From Diplolepis rosae (Eukaryota; Arthropoda; Insecta; Hymenoptera; Diplolepididae): a DNA stretch of 64,000 nucleotides. Location of the stretch: the NCBI GenBank assembly GCA_030998225.1, contig JAPYXD010000742.1:4898001-4962000 (forward strand). The letters are read 5' to 3'. The position numbers and the translations under genes are program-made. Below the pieces are notes generated by a model, which saw only the letters and a program-made list of their open reading frames with translations, was not told where the DNA came from and ran no database searches. Below are positions 31,381 through 43,107 of this stretch, in pieces (position 1 is the stretch's first letter; each line of letters begins with the position of its first letter).

Positions 31381-32339
31381 TCCGAAGGTTCCATGTAGAT
31401 CTGTGATATTCCAGTCCTTGAGACGATGTTAAAAGAAATACCCATTACCCACATGGCATCTCGCTGCAAGATTTTCTGTTTTTGAGCCATGGCCCATCCT
31501 GACTAAAAATGTGGAAAAAATATATGTTGAAGGGGACACTTCAAGAAATTTTTACACGAAAAAATTAGAGGTGTACCTCAAAAACATAACCTAAAAAAAA
31601 TTTTGGAAATTTCAAAACATTTTTTCACCTCTATTTTTCGCGGAAAAAAATTGAAACTTTTTCCTCCAGAAGGTCTGGATAGTGTCTATAATATATATAA
31701 ATTTCATCCAAATCGGTCAAGCCGTTCTCGAGAAAAATGACTTTTTCGATTTTACTTACCCCCTCCATAACTCCCTCAAAAATGAATATTGGAGTTTCTC
31801 CTTTGGAGGGATTTCATGTCACATGGATACCCATCTATGGTGTTAATATCAACCGGATACGAGCAGGGGCAACTTTTGCATATATACCCCCCAAGGCCCA
31901 TTTTTAATTTTAATTAATCAAAAATTAGACACTTTTAAATATTCATAAGGTTGAAAATAATGTGACTTGATCCCTTTATTCAATTCTTAGCTTCTCAATA
32001 CATATCAAATATTATTTTTGACATTGCTCACTGCAGAAATAGAGAAAAAATGACAAAAAATGAAGTTTCAACCCGGCTAAAATACAATAACCTTAATATA
32101 TATATATTTTTTTTGTAATTTTCGTGATTTTTTGTTTGTTTTACACTGAGTTTCAAAATTGTTTTTCTCTATAGGCTAAGGCGCATGATTTGCAACAGAA
32201 AACTCGAATTTTTGGCTTATATTTTAGTCCTAATTTTAACTACTCTAAGTTTTATTTAATTTCTAATCATCTAAGGCCTATATATATATAAATATTTACA
32301 ATGGTAGGCTAATTTTTTAGTTCTATTTACAAAAAGTAA
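31381..32339. other. AT-rich stretch without genes
   Basis: It includes AAATCGGTCAAGCCGTTCTC, a phrase I recognise as common in insect dispersed repeats. The right part should contain the 3' LTR of element A, but no matching partner is visible at its 5' end. Confidence 0.35.
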
Positions 32340-32354
32340 ATGACAAAGTCATTT

Positions 32355-32855
32355 TTACCCGACATTTTTTATTTCGGATTCTTCTTTTCTATTTAATTCG
32401 TCTTCTCTCTTGTTATAAATTTTCAGATCTTGAGAGTGGAACATTCCCCTTTCCTCCTTTGATTCTGGGTTCCACAAGATATAGGTTCCAGGTCTAACTT
32501 GTTTTTTTATCTCATAAGGACCTTCATAAATTTGAAGGAACTTTTTGAAAATTTTTCTTTTTGGGTCCGATTCATTAACGGCTTTTACAAGTACATAATC
32601 TTCTTCTTTTAAAGCTGTTAAACGGTCAGCTTCATTAAACCTTGAGGCTCTATTTTTTCCTTTTCTAGAGATATTTTCTCTAGCCATTTCCAACTTCCTC
32701 TCATGATTTATTTTTGAGTTGCTTGGGGGAAAATTTAACCAATTTTCCCAAGCTCGCTTGGGCTTTTTATTGAGATGTAGCTCCATCGGAGTAAGCTTAG
32801 TAGTTTCGTGGTATGTTTCGTTTATGCAGCTCTCTATAATCTTAATCCAACTCCA
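32355..32855 (-). pseudogene. Element A integrase, C-terminal GPY/F-type segment
   Basis: After a TAG at 32858-32856 the same frame continues through TYHETTKLTPMELHLNKKPK to an Arg/Lys-rich region, then VLVKAVNESDPKRKIFKKFL and IYEGPYEIKKQVRPGTYILW, which is the GPY/F-type module of Ty3/gypsy integrases that contacts DNA or chromatin. FHSQDLKIY and a charged tail end the polyprotein at 32355. Confidence 0.75.
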
Positions 32856-33557
32856 CTACGATCCATGATTCTCTCCAATGAGAGATCTGAAAAACCTTGA
32901 TAACTCCCTATGGATTCTCTCCACTATGTTGCTTTGTGGATGTCTTATAGAGGAGAAAACGGGCTGTATTTCCTTTTCTTTTAAGAATTCTGACCAAATA
33001 GGGGACGTGAATTGTGTCCCATGGTCCGTTATTATTTTTGAAGGTTTTCCATACTTTGGAAAATGGTCCTTGGACAATTTGTTGATAACGGCCTTAGTAT
33101 TTGCTCGTCTCAGTGGATATAAAACCACGTATTTTGAAAACGCATCAATTGTGGACAAAATATATTTGAAACCACCTTTCGATGCTGGCAATGGCCCATA
33201 GAATTCAATCGACAAGATTTCATTTGGCCTCTCCGGTTGATAATTTTTCATCTCAGAGAAGCAAGTTTGATTCGTGACTTTGTTTTTCTGACAAGAATCA
33301 CAGCTGGCCGAACGTCGTCTGACTATTTTGGCTATTTTTGGATAATAAAAGAAGTCATTTAACATTTTCATGACTTTTAAAGGGCCGATGTGAGCATACA
33401 TTTCATGACATTCATCAATTAAGTCATGAATGATGCCTTTTGTTAAACATAACCGTTTATTTTCCCTATTAATGAAATACAGTAAACCATCATAAATTTC
33501 ATACTTTGTATTTTTCTTCTCTTCAACTTCTGCCATTTTTTGTCCCAGGATAGAATC
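32856..33557 (-). pseudogene. Element A integrase, zinc and catalytic domains
   Basis: The HHCC zinc domain is visible: HDLIDECHEMYAHIGPLKVM, then CDSCQKNK. The catalytic core has SIEFYGPLP, where Glu replaces the first Asp, then IITDHGTQF with the second Asp, then HPQSNIVERIH with the Glu. A stop (TAA at 33560-33558) separates it from RNase H, and TAG at 32858-32856 from the C-terminal module. Integrases need the acidic triad; a conservative Glu at the first site plus stops predicts loss of function. Confidence 0.8.
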
Positions 33558-33560
33558 TAA

Positions 33561-34401
33561 TTATTGCTCTTGGGCAAAATTTAGTAGCCGATTAAGTAGG
33601 TTTGATGATGGCCTTTTGGCCAAGGCATATAAAATAATTTTACCGTCCTTGTGGGCCATCTTGGCAGCATTTTCCTGTGCTGGTAGACGACTTAGTGTGT
33701 CTGCAACTAAATTATTTTTACCAGAGCAAGGCTCCATGGAAATATCATAATTCTGAATGGCCATTGTCCACCTGGTTAACCTTCCACTCAAAAGCTTACA
33801 TGTTTTCAGGAATGTTAACGCTTTGTGGTCAGTTCTAATGATAACTTTTCCTCCCATTATATACGAACGAAATTTCTGTAGAGCCCAGACTATCGCCAAT
33901 AGCTCCTTCTCTGTCGTATATTATACCAATTCAGCACCCTTTAAGGTTCGACTGGCATAAATAATTGGACATGTGTTTCCAACTTCGTCAACCTGAAAAA
34001 TAATGGCACCCAATGCCACATCACTCGCATCAATCTGCAAATAAAAAGGTTTGTTGATTTCTGGATAATTCAACAAAACAGTGCTACTGAAAAGAAGCTT
34101 AATTTTGTTGAAAGCCTGTTCCAGATCGTCGTTCCAGGACCATTTCACTTCCTTTCTCAATAGTTCCAAAAGTGGAACTATTTTTGCTGCATGATTTTTT
34201 GAAAATTTGGTGTAGAAATTAATTAAACTCAGAAATACACGCAATTCTTTTAAATTTCGTCGTCTTCAGAAATGTTGGATGGTTTCAATCTTTTCTGGAT
34301 CTGGTTTTATTCCTGTGGAAGTTAAAACGTGTCCTAGAAACTTTACTTCCGATCTGAAAAAATGAGACTTTTCCAGATTAATTGTTAGGTTATTTTCCAT
34401 C
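33561..34401 (-). pseudogene. Element A reverse transcriptase (3' part) and RNase H
   Basis: Starting at the element B junction, the minus strand gives NNLTINLEKSHFFRSEVKFL, a stop in QHF*RRR (near 34265), then LINFYTKFSKNHAAKIVPLL and FYLQIDASDVALGAIIFQ. After a TAA at 33923-33921 it gives TTEKELLAIVWALQKFRSY, IIRTDHKALTFL and NNLVADTLSRLP. These are the RT connection and the RNase H acidic sites (DAS, E in TEKE, D in RTDH). The catalytic RT part lies on the other side of B. Confidence 0.8.
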
Positions 34402-34406
34402 AATCT

Positions 34407-35722
34407 TGTAACGTGGTAAATTACGTTTAATTTTTTTTACCTCGACCGGCAACGACAGGATCGAGCCCAAACCACCCTTTTTAATTAAAACTCAAAACTG
34501 TCAGGGATAGTCTGAGAGCTGCTCACAAAATTCTTTTATTTTTTTTTATTGTTTTTCTGGCCGTTTTCTTTTTTTATTTGTTTCATTGAAAAACACCAGC
34601 TTGAAAGGCGCCGCCAAGGAGATCGCTGTGTTACCATCGCACGCAGAGGGGTTCACTGGCAAGCAACAGAGGGCATCACCCAGCAGGCATGGCATCTGAA
34701 ACGACCACGTGCTGCAGCCCATGGTTTCCAACACCGTCGCACCATTATTATTATAATTAATATAGAGAGGGCATGACGGGTTGGAACAATTAGAAATTGT
34801 ATTATACATTGTACATTAGCCTTGTCTATTTGTGACTGCTGTGTTGTGCAGTTCAAATTCAACGTAGTTTAAACGCCCCCCTCTACGTTTTAAGCCAATG
34901 GGGCAAGCTGACCGATAGACGCTTCAGCTCATTGGTTGCCTGGCGCCGTCGTCCTCACAAGACGAGTCGCCCGCGCAAACCTGAGCTTCACGCGCGTGCG
35001 CTAGCCTTTCCAGCTGATGTAATAAAACTGCGCGACACCTTTGGCGCGCAGCTTTATTCTGTCGTTGCGATCCGAGTGGCAAACAGCCAAAGAGGAAAAA
35101 TTATTCTTTTATCTCCTAATGGACGCCACCGGAGATTTTAACTTGGACGAAGTTAGGCGCGAGATCGCGGCCAGATCCTCGGTAAGTCTGTGAGACTCTA
35201 TTCCGGGCTGTATTAAAATTCTTATTCTTTTTTAAACCGTGGCTCTCAGGCTCTCTTAGAGCTCTGCCTCTTTTCTTGTACGACGAGCCATGTTGGCCAC
35301 GATATTTTGATAATTTTTGTTGTCAGCCCTTTTGAATTTGTATCGAGCCTGGGCCTTGCCCGATAACTAAATAAATTGTAGCTTAGTTTTATTTGCTTAA
35401 TTTATTTTATTATTTTATTTGCACAAGAGCTTCTATGTTTAGGTTAAGATTCCTTTCCTAACCTAAAACCTTGCCTGATCCGGACTCCCGAATCCATAAT
35501 AACCCTAGCCGGAACCCCTGCTTATCTTCGCTTTTCTTGTTGCATGTTAAGCTTTTATTTTCAGGGTCGTTGCTTTTATAAACATGGCGTCGAGAGACGC
35601 CAGGCGCTCATTATTTTAGCCGCCTTAGTAACGCCGGTGACACCGAGGGTAATCCCGAATCCTCGGGTCCGCTTTGTTAAATGCTTTTTATTTCTGACTT
35701 TTCAGCGGAGGTCACCCGTTAT
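34407..35722 (+). repeat. 5' LTR of element B
   Basis: It begins TGTAACGTGGTAAATTACG and ends CACCCGTTAT(A). The terminal bases form a short inverted repeat (TGTAACG / CGTTATA). It contains AATAAA-type signals near 35370. Frames inside both LTRs mirror each other and are not genes. Confidence 0.9.
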
Positions 35723-35725
35723 AAA

Positions 35726-35743
35726 TGGCGCCCAACGGCTGAA
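35726..35743 (+). other. Primer-binding site of element B
   Basis: TGGCGCCCAACGGCTG follows the LTR by about three bases. TGG pairs with a tRNA CCA end. The first 12 bases equal the primer site of element A, which looks like tRNA-Lys type; the tRNA identity is inferred. Confidence 0.7.
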
Positions 35744-36956
35744 AGAAGTTCGAATCAACGGGAAAAAAAATATTCACAAAAGCATTAATTTTGTGAACAA
35801 GCTTCCTTTCTCTTATGAAGCTTAAAAATTCCAGTAAATACTCAAAACTCAATTTTTTTAAAATTTTGAGTTGTTTTGAAATTTCTATTTCATATTCTTC
35901 TTGAATATTATTTTGCTTCCTCCTGAATTTTATTTTCAGCTTGATTGCGCTCGCTTGTCCGCGCAGGATTTTGGATCATTTCGATTTTCAAATTAGAAAA
36001 ATATTTATTTTATATATTATATGTTTTTCTATGTTTTATATGTATTTTTTTCTATTTTGATTTGTATTTTATGTGTTGCACATTTTATATCTTGTATTTT
36101 TTTGATTAAGCGCTGAAGCGCTATACAAGAATAAAAGTGCTCTGCACTATAAAGCTGCCATATTAATTTAAAGTGCGGGTAGGCGGTGATAGGTCGCGAA
36201 AAATCGTGTACTCGAGTGAAGTGTTTGCCTCTGTTTTTCCGGGAGTGCGATTATGCAGCTGTTCGGTTGACAGCTCGGTCGATTTTAATTAATTTTCAAT
36301 TAAAATCACGATCGAAAAATATCCTAAGTAGTCTCATTAAATAGTAAAACTATTTATGAGACTATTCCAAAAATCTGGACAATAAGGAAAAACCTGAAAA
36401 GCATAAAAATCGAGTGAAACGTTCGAGAGAATTAAAGTAATTCTCTCGCACCTGTCACTCGATATAGCTTGCGTACACAGTGCACGACGCCTGACCGCCT
36501 TCGGTACTCCTCGTGACATCTCGGCTCGACTCACGTGACGCGGTCTCAGCCTGCTAGCTGACAGCCTTCCGCAGTTCTCGCCATCTTACCTCGCTCGACA
36601 GCTCGACAAACTTCGTACGTCTTCGCTCGCGTTCGTGCTTCGCGGGAACCGACGCTATTACGGAGCGGTGAATTTTAGTTTTCGCCATCTTGGCATCTTG
36701 CCTCGACTCGTCGATGCGCACGTGAACTTCGTGACTGCGCTCGGCTAGTTTCGTATTATCGCGGTCCTTTTCTAGCAGCCGAACTGTCACTTGATACCAC
36801 AGCGCGAGGAAATAAAGTAATAAATTCACGTTTCGTTGAATTTCTTAATTTCTTTAGATTATTTAAAATTTATTGCAATTATATTAATTTAAAATATAAA
36901 TTATTATTATTTAATTAAACAATTTTACGTCGCTTAAATTATTTTTTAGCTCGAAA

Positions 36957-38711
36957 ATGGATTCTAACGCAACCGAATCGTGGGTGTATACGCTGGGTGA
37001 AATAGAACTGCGAAGACTCGCTAATGCATTTAATATAAATGCAGCGGGGGTGGTACCAATTTTAAGAGATCGCGTAGTTCGATATATTAAAAAGAGAGCA
37101 GGCGATAATAATATACCGTGGGAAGAAGACGACACACAAGACACGTCACAATCACAATTACGCGATGATCAGACGGTATCTCGAAAACCGTCTGACCTAT
37201 CGAACATTTTAGACGCGACTGCGTTTAACACCCACGCCCATGCTACCTCCACCGCGACGACCACATCGACAATAACGACCTGCGCAGGCGCGTCATATGC
37301 ACCGTATTCGCAGGCGTACACCGCAGCCTACCCAGGGCCCGTTGCATCGCATTTCGAAAATGCATCCAGGTTCGTACCTATTACGCATCAGGCCCCGAGC
37401 ACAACCATTTTAAGCAATTTAACGACGGAATCACCGCCTTTTGTTCCACGACGCGTTATGCCCTTCGTCGCGCAACAAAGTTTCGATTACATGGGGATAT
37501 CAACCCCTAATATTCATAGTAATTTTAACCCCTATGCGCCGCACAATAACGCTGGCGCAAATGTGTATAATTCGACGCGAATTCCGCTAATAACGTCAGA
37601 TGAAGAGCAAAATTTTAATTCCGCGCCAACCAACCCCTATAATCATAATTCGCGAGGTACCAACACTCGTGTTGAATTAAATAGGGAAGTCGGTAAAGTA
37701 GTGCGCCAGTGGAATTTAAAATTTAATGGCTCATCTAAGGCAAGCGCGGAAGATTTTCTAACGCGAGTAGACGAGTGCAGAATTTTTTCTCCACTCACGG
37801 ATATTGAATTAATTAGCGCACTACCATTGCTGCTGACAGGTTTCGCTTTACAATGGTATCGGCTGAAGAAGTCGCAATGGACATCATGGTCCACATTTAG
37901 AACAGCCTTCAGAAGTCGATTTGGCGACGATAATTTTGACCGTCGTGTAAGAGGCCAAATCCGCGCGCGCACTCAAGGCGCGAAAGAAAAAATCGAAGAC
38001 TACCTAACTTGCCTGTTAGGCTTATACGACAAGTTAGACAGTCCATACTCGGTCGAAGAGCAACTTGATAACGCTCACAGGGGGTTAAGACCAGAATTTC
38101 GGCGCGTAATAAAACGCAAGGATATCGTCGATTTCGAGGAACTCGCGCAGATGGGTAAAGATTGGGAAGCGGAATGGGCAACCATCCGCGATTACAAACC
38201 ACCCCCTGCGCCGGATACGTCATTTTTACCCGAATTCGCGTATAAGGGCGAAGAAACTCGCAACACAAAGACGAGTTTAGCAGCAATAGACGCGAATTTC
38301 GAAGAGGAAAATATTAATATTGAAAAAAGACATTCACCCCCTCGGACAGCGAAATGCGACGCAATGTCACATAGCCCACCTAGGCAAAAAAGTCCCAGGT
38401 CGGGTCGCAAAATTAGCAAAAACTACGCGCAAAGGCTTCCCTCAGCGAACAAGCCTAAACAAAACGTGGCAAAAATTAATGTTGACGCAATTTCTCAAGC
38501 GCCATCTACTTCGGCGACGATTATATGCAGGAATTGCCTTTGTTATGGCATACCTGCTCCTCACGACCACAGTACAATGCAATGTACTAAAAAGCAGCAA
38601 ATTTTTTGCTACAAATGTGGTCGTGCAGCATATAGAACCCCGGATTGTCCAACACCGGAGTGTAAAGCTTCCAAAAAGCCTCCGGGAAACGCGAAACGGG
38701 CTCAGCGTTAA
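36957..38711 (+). CDS. Element B Gag
   Basis: This 584-codon frame has no stop. Residues ~12-45 (LGEIELRRLANAFNINAAGV) resemble a SAP-type helix-extended-helix. The middle is Thr/Ala/Pro-rich. Residues ~245-400 (WNLKFNGSSKASAEDFLTRV, ALQWYRLKKSQWTSWSTF, YDKLDSPYSVEEQL) match the retrotransposon Gag capsid domain. The C-terminus has CRNCLCYGIPAPHDHSTMQC and CYKCGRAAYRTPDC, zinc knuckles that bind RNA; Tyr replaces the usual His in the second. Gag would assemble particles in the cytoplasm. The pol frame stays open across the gag stop in the -1 frame, which suggests a frameshift fusion. This is the only intact long ORF of the element. Confidence 0.85.
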   Translation: MDSNATESWVYTLGEIELRRLANAFNINAAGVVPILRDRVVRYIKKRAGDNNIPWEEDDTQDTSQSQLRDDQTVSRKPSDLSNILDATAFNTHAHATSTATTTSTITTCAGASYAPYSQAYTAAYPGPVASHFENASRFVPITHQAPSTTILSNLTTESPPFVPRRVMPFVAQQSFDYMGISTPNIHSNFNPYAPHNNAGANVYNSTRIPLITSDEEQNFNSAPTNPYNHNSRGTNTRVELNREVGKVVRQWNLKFNGSSKASAEDFLTRVDECRIFSPLTDIELISALPLLLTGFALQWYRLKKSQWTSWSTFRTAFRSRFGDDNFDRRVRGQIRARTQGAKEKIEDYLTCLLGLYDKLDSPYSVEEQLDNAHRGLRPEFRRVIKRKDIVDFEELAQMGKDWEAEWATIRDYKPPPAPDTSFLPEFAYKGEETRNTKTSLAAIDANFEEENINIEKRHSPPRTAKCDAMSHSPPRQKSPRSGRKISKNYAQRLPSANKPKQNVAKINVDAISQAPSTSATIICRNCLCYGIPAPHDHSTMQCTKKQQIFCYKCGRAAYRTPDCPTPECKASKKPPGNAKRAQR

Positions 38712-38827
38712 AGGTCAGTGCTGAACCCAGCCCAATTTTATCAGACCTTGCTACCAGCGTCTGTAATGAGTGCTCTGTTTCTCCATTTTTCTCGCCCTTA
38801 TCGTATTCTGGCGGGGAGGGGGCGCAT

Positions 38828-40495
38828 ATGTCGCCTGGCGAACCACGCGTATATCTCGATTCCGATAAGTTCTCTGAAAACGATTGCGCAGCCTTAAAAT
38901 TTTATGAACAAGGCACACGATTTTTCGTGAAATTAAAAATCGCCAACAGAGAACTCGACACGCTAGTGGACTCGGGTAGCATAGAGTCAGTTTTAGGGCA
39001 AGTGGCGCTACCTAGCACCCTAGATGTCGTCCAAAAGTGCGTAGAATACAAAGTGGTACCGAATTTTAAGTACCAATGTCTTTTCCAATTTACTCGCATG
39101 CCTTTTGGACTTACCAACGCCCCTGCTACGTTCCAGCGTCTAATCGACAAAGTCATTGGCCCGGAATTGGAACCTCATGCGTTCGCCTATTTAGACGACG
39201 TCATAAAAGTGAGCGAAACCTTCGAAGATCACCTCAAATGGCTAAAAGAGGTATTAGATCGACTCGCTGCTGCTGGTCTCTCAGTAAACCCCGGTAAATG
39301 CCTATTCTTCCGAAGCGAGATCAGGTACCTTGGGTTCCTCATTAACAACGAGGGCGTCAAGGTTGATCCAAGTAAGCTGGCCCCTATTTTGGACTTGCCA
39401 GCGCCGCGAAATATCCGCAAACTTCGGAGTTTTCTAGGTTCGGCAGGTTGGTATCGGCGCTTTATACCGAACTTTGCGACAGTAGCAGAGCCCCTTTTCC
39501 GACTATTAAAGAAAGCGCAGCCCTTTGATTGGCAGGCAGAGCTGGAGGCTGCATTTGAGGCGATTAAAACCGCCTTAACTACAGCGCCAGTTGTTGCTCG
39601 CCCAGACTTTGCGCACCCATTCACTCTACAAACGGACGCAAGCTCCACTGGAGTTGGAGCAGTACTGATCCAGACGATGGAAGGCGTGGAGCGCGTAATC
39701 GCTTACGCCAGCCGCTCCCTGTCAGCCGCTGAGCGTAATTACTCAGTGACTGAGAAGGAGTGCTTGGCCGTCGTGTGGGCAATTAAAAAGTTCAGGGAAT
39801 ACCTCGAAGGATTCCGCTTCACGGTCGTGACGGACCATAGTAGCCTTCGATGGCTCAGGTCACTAAAAGACCCGACTGGGCGATTAGCCCGTTGGGCATT
39901 AAGTCTCCTGGAATACGACTTTGAGGTCCAGTATAGGAAAGGGGCCTTAAATGTCGTGCCAGACTTCCTATCACGGCTTGATCAGGACCTAGATGGTCCT
40001 GAAGAGGTCGCCACGATGGACAAAACTGAGGACGCTTGGTATCTTAAGCGCCTCTCGGATGTTCAGAAGAATCCGCGCGCGTTCCCCACGTGGAAAATAG
40101 AGAACGGACACTTATACCACCATCGCGCGAATAAATGGCTCGATCCCATCCTCCCAGATTTAGATTCGTGGAAGATGGTCCTCCCTAAAGAGCATCATGC
40201 TGCAGCTCTCGCTGAGGCGCACGATCAGCCTCAAGCGGGACATTTAGGGGTGGATAAAACCTATCACCGTCTCGCCACCCGCTACTATTGGCCGGGTTTC
40301 TACCACGACGTTGCGCAGTACGTTAGAGTCTGCGATATTTGCCAACGCTGCAAGGTAGAGCAGGCGAAACCTGCTGGCGAAATGGGTCATAGGGTTATCG
40401 AAGAGCCATGGCTCATTGTTGGCGCGGATATAATGGGTCATCCGCCCAGCATCGCTATGTCCTCGTTTTTCAGGACTTTTTCACGCGGTGGATAG
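38828..40495 (+). pseudogene. Element B Pol: protease, truncated RT, RNase H, start of integrase
   Basis: A 555-codon frame. Protease: FVKLKIANRELDTLVDSGS with the DSG catalytic motif (~35-55). After about 20 more residues it jumps to QFTRMPFGLTNAPATFQRL, so the end of protease and the RT fingers, with the first catalytic Asp, are deleted in frame. AFAYLDDVIKVS (~118) keeps the YLDD pair. RNase H follows with LQTDASSTGVGAVL, VTEKECLAVVWAIKKF and VVTDHSSLRWL (~265-340). The integrase zinc domain (HLGVDKTYHRLATRYYWPGF, CDICQRCK) is present, and VGADIMG holds the first integrase Asp just before a frameshift near 40430. The deletion removes essential RT residues. Confidence 0.85.
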
Positions 40496-41268
40496 AAGTC
40501 CTTCCATTAAGAAACGCGAATGGCGCGACCATAACCAAGGCATTTAAAGACCTGGTTATAACTCGCTGGGGTACGCCGAAGTTTTTATTTACGGACAACG
40601 GCACCGAATTTTGTAATAAGATCGTAGACCAGATCTGTCAGGAGTACGCGATCAAGCGCGTTAAGACGCCGCCATACCACCCGCAAGCGAACACGGTCGA
40701 ACGAATCAACTGAGTATTAAAGACGATGATAATCTCGTTTATCAAGGAGACGCAGCGTAAATGGGACGTCCACCTAAACGACTTCCGCTTCGCGTTTAAC
40801 ACCGCGTATCATTCGTCTTTAAAAACCTCGCCGTCGTTTTTAAATTTCGGCCGAGATCCACTGCCCCAGGGCACTCTTCATGAAAAAGTCGAGCCTGTTA
40901 CATCAGAACCCCCTCGCCCCGGGAATGTCGACACCTGGTCCGAGAGAGTCAAAAGGCTCGAAGCCTTGAGAGACCTCATTAAGAGGCATTTAGATGCTGC
41001 CCATAACAAGCAGGCGCACGCGTATAATCTTCGAGTACGTCCGCGCACCTATCAAGTCGGTGACCGCGTCCTTCGGCGAGACCGTACGCTTTCTTCCGCG
41101 AATAAAGGGATAACCGCGTCGCTCACCAATAAATTTGACGGCGTATTCACGGTATCGAGGGTAATCTCGCGTACCATATATGAACTCGTGAACGAAAGAG
41201 GCGAATCAGTCGGCCGCGCGGACACCAAAGACCTCAAGCCGTATCTAGAGGCCAATGCCTCTGAATAG
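40408..41268 (+). pseudogene. Element B integrase, catalytic core and C-terminal module
   Basis: Following the frameshift, RYVLVFQDFFTRWIEVLPLR and FLFTDNGTEFCNKI (second Asp) lead to HPQANTVERIN (the Glu), where TGA at 40711-40713 stops the frame. The position fits a CGA codon changed by CpG decay. The same frame goes on at once with VLKTMIISFIKETQRKWDVH, NTAYHSSLKTSPSFLNFGR and a GPY/F-like end (KFDGVFTVSRVISRTIYELV). It stops at 41266-41268, 520 bases before the 3' LTR. Confidence 0.85.
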
Positions 41269-41787
41269 CGTCTTCGGATACCTTACAGTTGTTTTAATTT
41301 AGGTAGTGGCCATATTGTTCAAGGGGCACTGTTCGTCATTGTCCGTCCATGCGAGTCGAATGTTGTTGTCCTGCATGCAAAAACTTTGTTGTAAGCTTTA
41401 CGGCTCACAGTCACAAGGCGCCACATTAAATGTAAAAAGTTTCTTTTGGTATATGGAGAGTTTGATTCCTTAGCCTATCCCTAGAACCTATAAGATAGTA
41501 GCTCTTAAGCTAGTTAATAAGGCTTGTCCTCGGCATCGCAAACAGCGAGCTGCCGCATATTCATTTTTTTCTTCTTTTTCTATTTCTTTATATAGAGGCT
41601 TACGCCTTTTTGGTATTCCTAGCTCGCAAGTTTGCACTAATTTTAAGTATTGAAGCACGCTCTCAGACAGCCTAGGCCACGAGTTTGCATATCTCTTTTT
41701 GATTTTCTAGACCTAATAATGGGTCAGTCAGCCCGGAGTGTGGTCTTGGAGACTCGGGGGGTCGTTTCCGGTCTGGCCGGGGAGTAT
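41269..41787 (+). other. Element B 3' untranslated region and polypurine tract
   Basis: No coding content. The last bases before the LTR are GGCCGGGGAGTAT, the likely polypurine tract that primes plus-strand synthesis. Confidence 0.6.
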
Positions 41788-43102
41788 TGTAATGTGGTAA
41801 ATTACGTTTAATTTTTTTTACCTCGACCGGCAACGACAGGATCGAGCCCAAACCACCCTTTTTAATTAAAACTCAAAACTGTCAGGGATAGTCTGAGAGC
41901 TGCTCACAAAATTCTTTTATTTTTTTTATTGTTTTTCTGGCCGTTTTCTTTTTTTATTTGTTTCATTGAAAAACAGCAGCTTGAAAGGCGCCGCCAAGGA
42001 GTTCGCTGTGTTACCATCGCACGCAGAGGGGTTCACAGGCAAGCCACAGAGGGCATCACCCAGTAGGCATGGCATCTGAAACGACCACGTGCTGCAGCCC
42101 ATGGTTTCCAACACCGTCGCACCATTATTATTATAATTAATATAGAGAGGGCATGACGGGTTGGAACAATTAGAAATTGTATTATACATTGTACATTAGC
42201 CTTGTCTATTTGTAACTGCTGTGTTGTGCAGTACAAATTCAACGTAGTTTAAACGCCCCCCTCTACGTTTTAAGCCAATGGGGCAAGCTGACCGATAGAA
42301 GCTTCAGCTCATTGGTTGCCTGGCGCCGTCGTCCTCACAAGACGAGTCGCCCGCGCAAACCTGAGCTTCACGCGCGTGCGCTAGCCTTTCCAGCTGATGT
42401 AATAAAACTGCGCGACACCTTTGGCGCGCAGCTTTATTCTGTCGTTGCGATCCGAGTGGCAAATAGCCAAAGAGGAAAAATTATTCTTTTATCTCCTAAT
42501 GGACGCCACCGGAGATTTTAACTTGGACGAAGTTAGGCGCGAGATCGCGGCCAGATCCTCGGTAAGTCTGTGAGACTCTATTCCGGGCTGTATTAAAATT
42601 CTTATTCTTTTTTAAACCGTGGCTCTCAGGCTCTCTTAGAGCTCTGCCTCTTTTCTTGTACCACGAGCCATGTTGGCCACGATATTTTGATAATTTTTGT
42701 TGTCAGCCCTTTTGAATTTGTATCGAGCCTGGGCCTTGCCCGATAACTAAATAAATTGTAGCTTAGTTTTATTTGCTTAATTTATTTTATTATTTTATTT
42801 GCACAAGAGCTTCTATGTTTAGGTTAAGATTCCTTTCCTAACCTAAAACCTTGCCTGATCCGGACTCCCGAATCCATAATAACCCTAGCCGGAACCCCTG
42901 CTTGGCTTCGTTTTTCTTGTTGCATGCTAAGCTTTTATTTTCAGGGTCGTTGCTTTTATAAATATGGCGTCGAGAGACGCCAGGCGCTCATTATTTTAGC
43001 CGCCTTAGTAACGCCGGTGACACCGAGCGTAATCCCGAATCCTCGGGTCCGCTTTGTTAAATGCTTTTGATTTCTGACGTTTCAGCGGAGGTCACCCGTT
43101 AT
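41788..43102 (+). repeat. 3' LTR of element B
   Basis: It matches the 5' LTR with about 20 substitutions and one base less in a T run. It is followed directly by AATCT and by element A sequence. Confidence 0.9.
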
Positions 43103-43107
43103 AATCT

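Larger units (their letters stand above)
34407..43102 (+). mobile_element. Ty3/gypsy element B, complete with two LTRs, inserted in element A
   Basis: LTRs at 34407-35722 and 41788-43102 differ at about 20 positions by eye (~1.5%). AATCT flanks the element (34402-34406 and 43103-43107), a 4-5-bp target duplication depending on where the LTR ends, and element A's RT continues on both sides. The internal order is primer site, gag, protease, RT, RNase H, integrase. There is no env-like frame. RT has an in-frame deletion, and integrase has a frameshift and a stop, so the copy is defective though rather young. Confidence 0.9.

Noticed and set aside
34546..34862. Frames in both LTRs of element B that look duplicated (also 41926-42242)
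   Set aside because: They are equal only because the LTRs are repeats. They have no protein motif and differ by LTR point changes.
37643..38419. Minus-strand frames within the element B gag
   Set aside because: Shadows of the well-supported plus-strand Gag.
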